Assembly: GCA_013298675.1 (NCBI GenBank) | Contig: JAAFIJ010000031.1 | Span: 1-14,824 of the forward strand | Direction: 5' to 3' | From: Rhodobacterales bacterium | GTDB taxonomy: Bacteria; Pseudomonadota; Alphaproteobacteria; Rhodobacterales; Rhodobacteraceae | Length of the DNA: 14,824 nt | Shown here: positions 7,210-13,484 of the stretch, piece by piece | Layout: the number at the start of each line of letters is the position of its first letter | Numbering within the stretch: the stretch's first letter is position 1 | The notes under the pieces: generated by a model | What the model saw: only the letters and a program-made list of their open reading frames with translations | Told to the model about the DNA's origin: nothing | Databases searched by the model: none | Position numbers and translations under genes: made by a program

Positions 7210-8675
7210 AGTGCGTAAGCGTCGCCAAACTTCTGTTCTAAATAATCCAACAATGGCCCCTCGCTCGGCTCTGTGCCGCAGGCGTGCGTGATGGTGTCGC
7301 GGGGGGTGCGCAGACCGCCGTGGCGTTGCACGTTTTCGCGCAACCAGCCTGCTGCCCCCGACGTATCGCCCTGCGCCAAGGCCGCATCAAGGCCAGGTAC
7401 TGCTGCACGCATCGCCTTGTTCAGACAACCCGCATAGACATTTCCCAATGTATAGGTGGGGAAATAACCGAACAAACCGCAAGACCAATGCACATCTTGC
7501 AACATTCCGTGGCTTGGCCGGTCGACGGCCACTCCAAAATCGGCAAGGAAGCGGTCGTTCCAAGCGGCCTCTAGATCGTCAACAGCCAAATCGCCACGGA
7601 TCAACGCGCGTTCCAGATCAAAGCGCATCATGATGTGCAGGTTGTAATGCACTTCGTCGGCCTCTGTGCGGATAAAGCCTGGTTGAACGCGATTGATGGA
7701 TCGGTAGAAGTCTTCGGCAGTTGCGGTGCCAAAATCGCCAAACTGCGCTTGCATCCGGGCAAAAAGATGCTGGGCAAAGGCGCGGCTGCGGCCGATTTGG
7801 TTTTCATAAATCCGGCTTTGGCTTTCATGCACGCCCATCGATACGCCGTGGCCCAACGGGGTAAAAGCATATGCGGGATCAATAGCCAGTTCATAGCTGG
7901 AATGGCCCACCTCATGGATGGTGGAATAAATGCAATTGAAGGGATCCCGCTCGACCACACGCGTGGTGATCCGGCTGTCGGTGTTGCCGCCCGAACTGAA
8001 CGGATGCACCGCAAGATCCAGCCGCCCGCGCGACCAGTCATAGCCAAAGTCTGAGGCCACGTCGCGTGCCAGCACCAACTGAGCGGCCTGAGGAAAATGG
8101 CCCGAAACTGCCGCCGGCATCGGGCATGCCAAAACCTTTTCACGCAAGGCCACCAAGCGCGGGCGCATCCGCCCGAACATCTCGCCCAGCGTGTCTGCGG
8201 TAGCCCCCGGTTCGTAATCGTCAATCAGTGCATCATAGAGATCGCCGCCAATTGCCAGAAACGCCGCTTCTTCACGTTTTAATGCAATCACCTGTTTCAG
8301 AGTTGGCAGAAAGGCTTCGACATCCTCGGCCTCGCGCGCGCGTGCCCAAACACGCTGGGCGGTAGAGGTCAAACGCGCCAAGGCTTCGGCCAAATCGACC
8401 GGCACTTTGGTGGCCCGGGTATAGCTGCGGCGGATATGGTGCAAGGCCGCTCGGCCTGCGTCATCCGGCGCCTCTGCCTTAGCAAGCCAGTTGGCGTGGC
8501 GCGGGTCGGTGCGGCGGGCATGCAACATGCCCTCCATTGCAGCCATTTCTTCAGCCCGCTGTTCGGCAGCCGTCTCGGGCATCATGGTTTCCTGGTCCCA
8601 ACCCAACCGTTCGGCCACAGCGCCCAACGCCTCGGTTTGGCGGTTGAAAGCCATGAGTTCTGCAAAAGCGGTCAT
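7206..8675 (-). CDS. M32-family metallocarboxypeptidase
   Basis: A 489-residue cytoplasmic zinc carboxypeptidase of family M32 (TaqCP/PfuCP type), which removes C-terminal residues from peptides. Signatures appear in order: N-terminal 'LGWDQETMMP'; 'HPFSSGG' at 224-230; 'DSRITTR' at 233-239; the zinc motif 'HEVGHSSYE' (H254, E255, H258); 'GVHESQSRIYEN' with third ligand E284; 'IRTEADEVHYNLHIMMRFD'; and 'GYFPTYTLGN'. The catalytic set is complete and the length is normal (about 490-500). ATG 8673-8675 is preceded by AAAGGGAA and overlaps the ctaA stop as ATGA. The frame is open further upstream to 8906, but that part lies inside ctaA and is not family-like. Coupling to ctaA and to the downstream MFS gene implies one operon, although no functional link to heme synthesis is obvious. 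Confidence 0.95.
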   Translation of the reverse strand: MTAFAELMAFNRQTEALGAVAERLGWDQETMMPETAAEQRAEEMAAMEGMLHARRTDPRHANWLAKAEAPDDAGRAALHHIRRSYTRATKVPVDLAEALARLTSTAQRVWARAREAEDVEAFLPTLKQVIALKREEAAFLAIGGDLYDALIDDYEPGATADTLGEMFGRMRPRLVALREKVLACPMPAAVSGHFPQAAQLVLARDVASDFGYDWSRGRLDLAVHPFSSGGNTDSRITTRVVERDPFNCIYSTIHEVGHSSYELAIDPAYAFTPLGHGVSMGVHESQSRIYENQIGRSRAFAQHLFARMQAQFGDFGTATAEDFYRSINRVQPGFIRTEADEVHYNLHIMMRFDLERALIRGDLAVDDLEAAWNDRFLADFGVAVDRPSHGMLQDVHWSCGLFGYFPTYTLGNVYAGCLNKAMRAAVPGLDAALAQGDTSGAAGWLRENVQRHGGLRTPRDTITHACGTEPSEGPLLDYLEQKFGDAYAL

Positions 8676-9826
8676 GCCGTTCCCTTTCTGATAGAGCCCG
8701 CAATCGGGTAAATGGCCAAGTGACGCGCCCGGATGATCAAGACCCACAGCAGCACCGCCCCCAATTGATGGGTGATCGCCACATGTGGTTGCGCCGCACT
8801 TAGCGCGGTGAAAATACCCAAGGTCATTTGCACGACAGCCATCGCCATCACGAGATGAAACGCCGTGCGTGTGGCCGGATGGGTCGATTTGCGCCCTTTG
8901 ATCCATGCGTAGACCACAAAGGCGAACAGCACATAACCCGTCATGCGGTGCATAAACTGCACCAAACCGGGGTTTTCAAAGAACGCCGCCCAAAGCGGTC
9001 GACCCGGCACATAGAACGCATCGGCAGGAAAGAATTGACCGTTCATATCCGGCCAGGTTGGAAAGCCGCGCCCCGCATCGATGCCCGCAACCAGCGCGCC
9101 CATCAGAATTTGCAAAAAGGTCAGATGCATCAAGCCGGTGGCAATCGCCTTTAGCCGCGTATCAGAGGACCTGCGGGCAACCAGTAAATCTGCCTCGGTC
9201 CGTCCGAGCAAAAAGATGTACCAAGCGCACAGGCCCAAAATCACAAAGGCAAGCCCCAGATGCGTGGCCAACCGGTAAGATGCGACATCAACCATATCCG
9301 CCTTTAGGCCAGAGCTGACCATCCACCACCCGATTGCCCCTTGCAGACCGCCCAACGCGCCCAAAATCAACAGGCGTGGCGTCCAGCCGGTGGGGATTTT
9401 TCTGGCCAGCAGGAAACCCGCGAACCCGACCGCCCAAACAAGGCCAATCACCCGGCCAAGTTGTCTGTGTCCCCATTCCCACCAGTATATCGTCTTAAAA
9501 GCATCGATCGTCATGCCCTTGTTTTGCAGTTGGTATTCCGGGCTGGCTTGATACTTGGCAAACTCCGATGCCCAAGTCGCGTCATCCATCGGTGGCAGCG
9601 CCCCCATCAGGGGCCGCCATTCCGTGATCGACAGGCCAGAGTCGGTCAACCGGGTCAACCCGCCGACGGCAATCATCACGGCAACCAGCATAAAGATCAG
9701 GACCAGCCACAGTTTGATCGCACCCCGCGCACCTTGCGGCCGCGCATCAATTGCGCCGGCCACAGGTGACGCCTGCGTGACGACACCGCTTTGAACATCT
9801 TCAAAAATGCTGCGCTTGACGGCCAT
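8672..9826 (-). CDS. ctaA: Heme A synthase, COX15 type
   Basis: A 384-residue integral membrane protein of the COX15/CtaA type, which oxidises heme O to heme A for aa3-type cytochrome oxidase in the inner membrane. Signatures: 'VGGLTRLTDSGLSITEWRP' after the first helix, 'EWGHRQLGR' (H120), 'LATHLGLAF' (H189), 'FMHRMTGY' (H293) and 'ITHQLGAV' (H353). These histidines are the expected heme ligands at the two haem sites. About eight membrane helices are visible and the length fits the alphaproteobacterial form, roughly 350-390. Start ATG 9824-9826 has AGGGG about 6 bases upstream. The first four codons, RBS and leader lie inside a 45-bp sequence that recurs at 10990-11034. A promoter-like element is at 9853-9881. 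It heads an operon with the M32 peptidase and the MFS gene. Confidence 0.96.
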   Translation of the reverse strand: MAVKRSIFEDVQSGVVTQASPVAGAIDARPQGARGAIKLWLVLIFMLVAVMIAVGGLTRLTDSGLSITEWRPLMGALPPMDDATWASEFAKYQASPEYQLQNKGMTIDAFKTIYWWEWGHRQLGRVIGLVWAVGFAGFLLARKIPTGWTPRLLILGALGGLQGAIGWWMVSSGLKADMVDVASYRLATHLGLAFVILGLCAWYIFLLGRTEADLLVARRSSDTRLKAIATGLMHLTFLQILMGALVAGIDAGRGFPTWPDMNGQFFPADAFYVPGRPLWAAFFENPGLVQFMHRMTGYVLFAFVVYAWIKGRKSTHPATRTAFHLVMAMAVVQMTLGIFTALSAAQPHVAITHQLGAVLLWVLIIRARHLAIYPIAGSIRKGTA

Positions 9827-9860
9827 TTTTCGCCCCTTGTTGTGCTGTGCAAACCTTAAG
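9816..9860. repeat. Direct repeat, inner copy (ctaA start and leader)
   Basis: The 45 bases match 10990-11034 at 43 positions in the same orientation, 1174 bases apart. The two differences are T9826 versus C11000 (the A of the ctaA ATG, making GTG in the outer copy) and T versus G in 'gtgc/gggc' near 9848. To the left the match stops abruptly at codon 4 of ctaA. To the right it fades: 17 of 28 bases match from 9861 to 9888. It brackets an AT-rich insert. Confidence 0.9.
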
Positions 9861-9881
9861 CCGAGCTTGCCGCACCTTCAA
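9853..9881 (-). promoter_or_regulatory. Probable sigma-70-type promoter of ctaA
   Basis: On the minus strand TTGAAG (9876-9881) and TAAGGT (9853-9858) are separated by 17 bases, about 27 bases before the ctaA ATG. The -10 is weak. The same spacing and a near-identical -35/-10 pair are preserved in the outer repeat copy, which supports a real element. Confidence 0.5.
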
Positions 9882-10113
9882 GGGTGAGACCCGCCTAAGG
9901 GTCCCAATGTCGCAGGTTAGGGGAAAGTGGGCTTGGGACAATTAGGCTGCGCGGTACTACCAATTGTGCCCGCGCAGAACGAAGCAGGGACGCAGAGCGG
10001 GCAAGTCTGCTGCAGATGCATGACCCAGTTACTTTGGAAATCGCAAGAACTGACCTTTTTCTAGGAGTATCCGGGCGTCCTGCTTCGGCGGACAAGATCG
10101 CACGACTCACACC
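9861..10113. other. Left part of the insert: no convincing gene
   Basis: About 250 bases between the ctaA promoter side and the first insert gene. A minus-strand frame of 71 codons (9895-10110) looks like low-complexity R/S/P-rich noise. A plus-strand frame ending at TAG 10133-10135 reads sensibly near its end ('LEIARTDLFLGVSGRPASAD') but has no start codon after the preceding stop. It could be the tail of a lost gene. I cannot assign either. Confidence 0.4.
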
Positions 10114-10407
10114 TTACTTCCACCACCATGAGTAGAGCCATTGCAAGGCATCTCTGCCAGTCTGGCCCATTTCAGGGTGACGTCGAAGGGTCTCGTCGGC
10201 GGCATATGCTGCGTTTTGCAAAAGATCACTAGATGTCCAATCCGGCGCGACTGCCGCAAGCTCTGTCACTATTTTCTTAAGCAGTGTTGTCACATCATCT
10301 GCGTCACATTGATCTATAATAGCGATAACCGGCGCGTCATCTAACACTGGGAGGAGATTCCCGCGGCCAACATAAATTTCAATGAGAGTTCCCAAATCAT
10401 ACTTCAA
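10114..10407 (-). CDS. Hypothetical small acidic protein in the insert
   Basis: A 97-residue frame that I do not recognise. It looks coding: a balanced, mildly acidic composition with alternating hydrophobics ('APVIAIIDQCDADDVTTLLK', 'KIVTELAAVAPDW', 'ADETLRRHPEMG') and an aromatic C-terminus 'WLYSWWWK'. No signal peptide or membrane helix is seen, so a small alpha-helical cytoplasmic protein is likely. The only in-frame start is TTG at 10405-10407, with a TAA two codons upstream and no good RBS. The gene may therefore begin with a rare start codon or be 5'-damaged. It lies in the repeat-flanked insert, downstream of and in the same direction as the other insert gene. Size and setting would suit an accessory cargo such as an immunity-like protein, but that is a guess. 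Confidence 0.5.
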   Translation of the reverse strand: MKYDLGTLIEIYVGRGNLLPVLDDAPVIAIIDQCDADDVTTLLKKIVTELAAVAPDWTSSDLLQNAAYAADETLRRHPEMGQTGRDALQWLYSWWWK

Positions 10408-10582
10408 TTTTGGTTACCAGTTGCTTGGGTCGACAGCGAACGTTTTGAGAACGTTGTAAATCACCTATTGGGTTAGAGTTTGTAGCTAGAGTCGATGTGA
10501 AGCGCCCGCTCGCTTACTCTTTCAATTGTCCAAATTTTGCAGACCATCAACGTCGTCACTTTATTGCTAAGACTTCCAGTAT
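10408..10582. other. AT-rich gap between the two insert genes
   Basis: It contains no reading frame I would call. A symmetrical element AACGTT-ttgag-AACGTT at 10439-10455 is the only structure seen. Confidence 0.4.
10439..10455. promoter_or_regulatory. Inverted repeat AACGTT-5-AACGTT, possible operator
   Basis: Two identical 6-base palindromes are separated by 5 bases, 32-48 bases upstream of the small insert gene at 10114-10407 (minus strand). The two-palindrome geometry would suit a dimeric regulator or a hairpin. No -35/-10 pair is obvious around it. Confidence 0.35.
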
Positions 10583-11026
10583 TCATAGAAACAGTGGCGC
10601 AAATAGAAAACCCGGAAATATCAACATACTAGGTCGATCATCTGTAACCAATCTAGTGTCAAAGATATTATAGAGTTGAATTACAGTCACACCTTCCACA
10701 TCTATGGGTGCTCCGTAACCTATCATGTCTGACCTTTCAATTGTCACTTCAAATCGGAATGCACATGAGTCTTCAAAATATTCAATTTTAACTGAGTCAG
10801 GGTGATTTGGGTCGAGTTGTTCACGGATCTTTTCGGACGTGTTTTTGTCGAGTTCCTTATTACAAGCCTTCGCCGCAATTGATCGAACATCTTCTTCCAA
10901 GGTAATCTTTAAATCGTCTGTAGGAATGAGGATTTTAGCCGTTGCCAAAACAGCGATCAGCAAAGAGCAATGCTTTGATAGATTTGCATTTGACGGCCAC
11001 TTTTCGCCCCTTGTTGTGCTGGGCAA
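10583..11026 (-). CDS. Hypothetical protein whose 5' end runs into the ctaA-leader repeat
   Basis: Not recognised. The frame ends at TGA 10583-10585 and is open to TTG 11026, but its first ten or so codons are ctaA leader sequence read in another frame ('GEKWPSNAN'), so the true start is probably downstream, for example TTG at about 10966. The body has a hydrophobic stretch 'LLIAVLATAKILI', then a hydrophilic region ('ITLEEDVRSIAAKACNKELD', 'KIREQLDPNHPDSVKIEYFE', 'FRFEVTIERSD') and a hydrophobic end 'SMLIFPGFLFAPLFL'. It could be a small exported or membrane-attached protein. Composition is AT-rich: 10561-10680 has 42 G+C of 120. The ctaA-equivalent start in the repeat (GTG 10998-11000) opens a different frame that stops after about 21 codons, so a frameshift or fusion at the junction is possible. 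A duplicated ctaA-type promoter lies upstream at 11027-11055. Confidence 0.45.
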   Translation of the reverse strand: MPSTTRGEKWPSNANLSKHCSLLIAVLATAKILIPTDDLKITLEEDVRSIAAKACNKELDKNTSEKIREQLDPNHPDSVKIEYFEDSCAFRFEVTIERSDMIGYGAPIDVEGVTVIQLYNIFDTRLVTDDRPSMLIFPGFLFAPLFL

Positions 11027-11034
11027 ACCTTAAG
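10990..11034. repeat. Direct repeat, outer copy of the ctaA start/leader
   Basis: The second copy of the 45-base unit at 9816-9860 (43 matches, same orientation). The ATG of ctaA is GTG here and the frame does not continue into ctaA. The copy abuts the AT-rich insert on its left and normal GC-rich sequence leading to trmJ on its right. This outer copy may mark the ancestral site next to trmJ. Confidence 0.9.
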
Positions 11035-11055
11035 CGCAGGGCGGCGCCGCTTCAT
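11027..11055 (-). promoter_or_regulatory. Duplicated ctaA-type promoter facing the insert genes
   Basis: ATGAAG (11050-11055) and TAAGGT (11027-11032) on the minus strand keep exactly the 17-base spacing of the ctaA promoter copy, while the spacer itself has diverged. It would drive transcription into 10583-11026 and onward toward ctaA. Confidence 0.4.
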
Positions 11056-11112
11056 GGGCGGGTGGTCTGATTTCACTGCAACAGCTTGACCTGCAATCCC
11101 GAAAAGGTTGCC

Positions 11113-11850
11113 CTACTCCCCCTGGTGCTTAAGCCGATAGGCGATTTGGCGCAGCATTCCGTGAAAGGTTTGCACCTCTGCCCGGGTCAGGTTCAACCGA
11201 GACCACATGTTGCGCATATTGGCGCGCATCCCTGCGGCCTTGGTGGGGGGATAGAAGAACCCTGCCGCCTCCAGCCGCTCTTCATAGTGATCGGCCAGTC
11301 GTTCGACCTCGATTTTCTCGGCAAAGTCGGTGCGGGCCAGTTCCATGATCTCTGGCGCGATGACCTCGGTCTGACGGCGCCATTCATACCCCATCAGCAA
11401 GGCACATTGCGCAAGGTTGAGGGATGGAAACTCTGGGTTCACTGGTACTGTCACGATCGCGTTGGCCTGCACGATGTCGTCGTTCTCTAGTCCCGCCCGC
11501 TCGGGACCAAACAGCACGGCGACCTTCTTGCCCTCGCCAATCAACGCGCGGGCCATTTCCATCGCACGTTCTGGCGTCACGATGGGTTTGACCAATTCGC
11601 GGCCACGCGCGGTGGTCGCGAAAACGTAATCGCAATCGGCAATTGCGGTTTGCACGCTTGGGAAAAGGCCTGCCTGATCCAAAACCCGCCCGGCCCCGCT
11701 TGCCATCGCTACTGCCTTGGAATTCGGCCAACCATCGCGCGGATCAACGATGCGCATCCGTTCCAGCCCAAAATTCAACATGGCGCGCGCCGTGGCCCCG
11801 ATGTTTTCGCCCATTTGCGGGCGGACAAGAACAAAAACCGGAGGGATCAT
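11113..11850 (-). CDS. trmJ: tRNA (cytidine/uridine-2'-O-)-methyltransferase, TrmJ type (SPOUT)
   Basis: A 245-residue SPOUT-class RNA methyltransferase. TrmJ uses S-adenosylmethionine to 2'-O-methylate position 32 of certain tRNAs. Motifs: 'NIGATARAMLNFGL' at 16-29 (motif 1 with the catalytic Arg), 'VLFGPERAGLENDD' at 111-124 (motif 2) and 'VPVNPEFPSLNLAQCALLMG' at 134-153 (motif 3, the knotted SAM site). A C-terminal helical extension, 'FAEKIEVERLADHYEERLEA' then 'TRAEVQTFHGMLRQI', is typical of TrmJ rather than of TrmH or TrmL. ATG 11848-11850 begins the conserved 'PPVFVLVRPQMGENIG'; an open frame extends to 12036 but overlaps the divergent gene and is not family-like. AGGTG precedes the start by about 6 bases. 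The gene lies upstream of the repeat/insert and ctaA. Confidence 0.93.
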   Translation of the reverse strand: MIPPVFVLVRPQMGENIGATARAMLNFGLERMRIVDPRDGWPNSKAVAMASGAGRVLDQAGLFPSVQTAIADCDYVFATTARGRELVKPIVTPERAMEMARALIGEGKKVAVLFGPERAGLENDDIVQANAIVTVPVNPEFPSLNLAQCALLMGYEWRRQTEVIAPEIMELARTDFAEKIEVERLADHYEERLEAAGFFYPPTKAAGMRANMRNMWSRLNLTRAEVQTFHGMLRQIAYRLKHQGE

Positions 11851-11971
11851 CTTTACACCTATAGGATCGGGCATCCGGCCTGATACGCCACAGTGCGCGC
11901 CCTGACAAGTAAAGCGCCGCAAAGGGGCAAACGACACGCCTGCTCTACACCACCAATAGCCATTCGCAAAA

Positions 11972-11996
11972 GAACAGGCTAAAGGAACAAAAGCCT
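11972..11996. repeat. Inverted repeat in the trmJ/thiE-like divergent region
   Basis: AGGCT and AGCCT flank an A-rich 11-base stretch just upstream of the thiE-like gene. It is a 5-bp potential stem that may be an operator or chance. The rest of 11851-12014 must hold the two divergent promoters, but I cannot place them with confidence. Confidence 0.2.
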
Positions 11997-12014
11997 GACT
12001 GATGGAGCCCGCCA

Positions 12015-12635
12015 ATGTCTGACACCGAACGCCCACAAATCACCCTGATCACACCGCCAGCGTTTGATTTGGAGGTGTTTCCGGATGTCTTGGCCAAGAT
12101 GCTCGACAGTGTAGATATCGCGTGCGTGCGCCTATCGCTTGCGTCAAAAGATCAAGACCTTGTCGCGCGCGCGGCGGATGCCTGTCGGATGGTGTCGCAC
12201 GCTCGCGACGTGGCAATTGTGATCGACAACCATGTTTTGTTGGTAGAGCGCTTAGGGCTAGACGGTGTGCATCTGACAGACGGCGCCCGTGCTGTGCGCG
12301 CCATCCGCAAAGACCTTGGGGCCGATGCCATCATCGGGTCGTATTGTGGTATCACCCGCCATGAGGGGATGAACGCCGCCGAAGCGGGTGCCGATTACGT
12401 GGCCTTTGGCCCGATAGGCGAAACACCGTTAGGGCGCGGCGAACAAGTGGATTTCGATCTGTTCGACTGGTGGTCCAAGGTGATCGAAATCCCGGTGATT
12501 GCAGAAGGCGCTTTGACGGTCGAGCTGATTGAAAAATTCGGCCCCGTTGCCGATTTCTTTGGTATCGGCGAAGAGATTTGGTCAAACGACGACCCGGTTG
12601 CTGCGCTAAAGACTCTGATCGCGCCACTGGGCTAA
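12015..12635 (+). CDS. ThiE/TenI-like (thiamine phosphate synthase superfamily) protein, diverged
   Basis: A 206-residue TIM-barrel protein of the ThiE/TenI superfamily. ThiE joins HMP-diphosphate and thiazole phosphate; TenI aromatises the thiazole. Landmarks are recognisable but altered. 'AIVIDNHVLLVERLGLDGVH' then 'LTDG' stands for the D-x-x-D-G-V-H-L-G-x-x-D region. 'IIGSYCG' stands for the 'GxSxH' turn. 'GADYVAFGPIGET' matches the phosphate-site 'ADYxxxGPxxxT'. 'IPVIAEGAL' replaces 'IPVvAiGGi'. The diphosphate-binding 'Q-x-R-x-K' segment reads 'CVRLSLASKD'. So the fold is well supported, but true thiamine phosphate synthase activity is doubtful. ATG 12015 has GGAG 7 bases upstream. It is divergent from trmJ and convergent with olsA (18 bases between stops). 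No other thiamine genes are present. Confidence 0.85.
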   Translation: MSDTERPQITLITPPAFDLEVFPDVLAKMLDSVDIACVRLSLASKDQDLVARAADACRMVSHARDVAIVIDNHVLLVERLGLDGVHLTDGARAVRAIRKDLGADAIIGSYCGITRHEGMNAAEAGADYVAFGPIGETPLGRGEQVDFDLFDWWSKVIEIPVIAEGALTVELIEKFGPVADFFGIGEEIWSNDDPVAALKTLIAPLG

Positions 12636-12653
12636 CCGCCAAGGGCCCTCGGT

Positions 12654-13484
12654 CTATGCGGAAACGCTTGTGGCCTGGGTATGGCCCGCCCGCACGACCT
12701 CTTCGCAATAAGTCGCCAAAGCTTTGCGGTCCGCAAAGGCATCCACCGGCACTTCGGGGTGAAAAATCACTTCGACCCAACCATGCTGGCGTGCGGCCAA
12801 TGTGTGCAGCAAATGCGGTGCAAATTCCATATTGCCCCACCAACCGTAAAAGCGCGGATCTTGGCCTGCCGGGGCATGGTAGATCACCGTAACGGGTTGA
12901 ATGTGCAGAATTTGCTCCAGCCCGTGGGTATAGAATGCCTGAAACAGCGTTGATTTGAACGGCAACACCCGAATAGCATCGGTGCTTGTCCCTTCGGGAA
13001 AGAACATCAGCCGATGGCCCGACCGCAGGCGCGTCTCAAACACCGCTTGTTGTTTTTTCGCTTCGCTGCTTTTGCGCGCGATAAAAACAGTTCCTGTGGC
13101 ACGCGCCAGCCAGCCGATCCCTGCCCAACGCTCCACCTCGGACTTGGCGACGAAATAGATCCGCTGTGCGGCATTCAGGGCGAAGATATCAAGCCATGAC
13201 GAATGATTGGCAACGATCGCCCCCCGGTGCGCCATTGGCGTTCCTCTGACCACCAGTTGTAGGCGCAAGATGACAAAGGCCGATTTGCAGACGAACTGGG
13301 TGATATAGGGGGTAAAGGGGCGATTTTGGCCGAACAGCGGCGCCTCGATCAACCGCGCCAGCAACAAGATCGCCAAACCGGTATAAGTGACCGCGCCAAG
13401 CAGGCCCCCTTTAATGGTAATCCGCACCCAAGCCATTGGCCCAAGCGGCGGCAGATCTATCGGAACATCACGCCAATCGGTCAT
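12654..13484 (-). CDS. olsA: Lyso-ornithine lipid O-acyltransferase (PlsC family)
   Basis: A 276-residue membrane-associated acyltransferase. A hydrophobic N-terminal segment, 'GGLLGAVTYTGLAILLLARL' (26-45), precedes the PlsC domain. That domain has the catalytic 'NHSSWLD' (H94, D99), 'YFVAKSEVERWAGIGWLARA' (110-129), 'GTVFIAR' and 'FFPEGTSTD' (161-169). By motif alone it could be a general 1-acylglycerol-3-phosphate acyltransferase. Its position directly after OlsB (the olsB TGA is immediately followed by this ATG, 'TGAATG') points to OlsA, which adds the second acyl chain to lyso-ornithine lipid. ATG at 13482-13484. It is the last gene of the olsBA transcript and converges with the thiE-like gene. 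Ornithine lipids are phosphorus-free membrane lipids often made under phosphate limitation, but no Pho box was looked for beyond visual reading. Confidence 0.9.
   Translation of the reverse strand: MTDWRDVPIDLPPLGPMAWVRITIKGGLLGAVTYTGLAILLLARLIEAPLFGQNRPFTPYITQFVCKSAFVILRLQLVVRGTPMAHRGAIVANHSSWLDIFALNAAQRIYFVAKSEVERWAGIGWLARATGTVFIARKSSEAKKQQAVFETRLRSGHRLMFFPEGTSTDAIRVLPFKSTLFQAFYTHGLEQILHIQPVTVIYHAPAGQDPRFYGWWGNMEFAPHLLHTLAARQHGWVEVIFHPEVPVDAFADRKALATYCEEVVRAGHTQATSVSA

Noticed and set aside
8676..8906. N-terminal extension of the M32 carboxypeptidase
   Set aside because: It lies inside ctaA. The ATG at 8675 has an RBS and begins the family-like sequence.
9895..10110. 71-codon minus-strand frame in the insert
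   Set aside because: The R/S/P-rich composition with no fold-like pattern or RBS suggests a chance frame.
9861..10989. Insertion sequence or integrase in the insert
   Set aside because: I found no transposase or recombinase motif and no terminal inverted repeats at the edges; only the direct repeats support mobility.
11851..12036. N-terminal extension of TrmJ
   Set aside because: It covers the divergent region and the start of the neighbouring gene. The conserved family sequence starts at ATG 11850.
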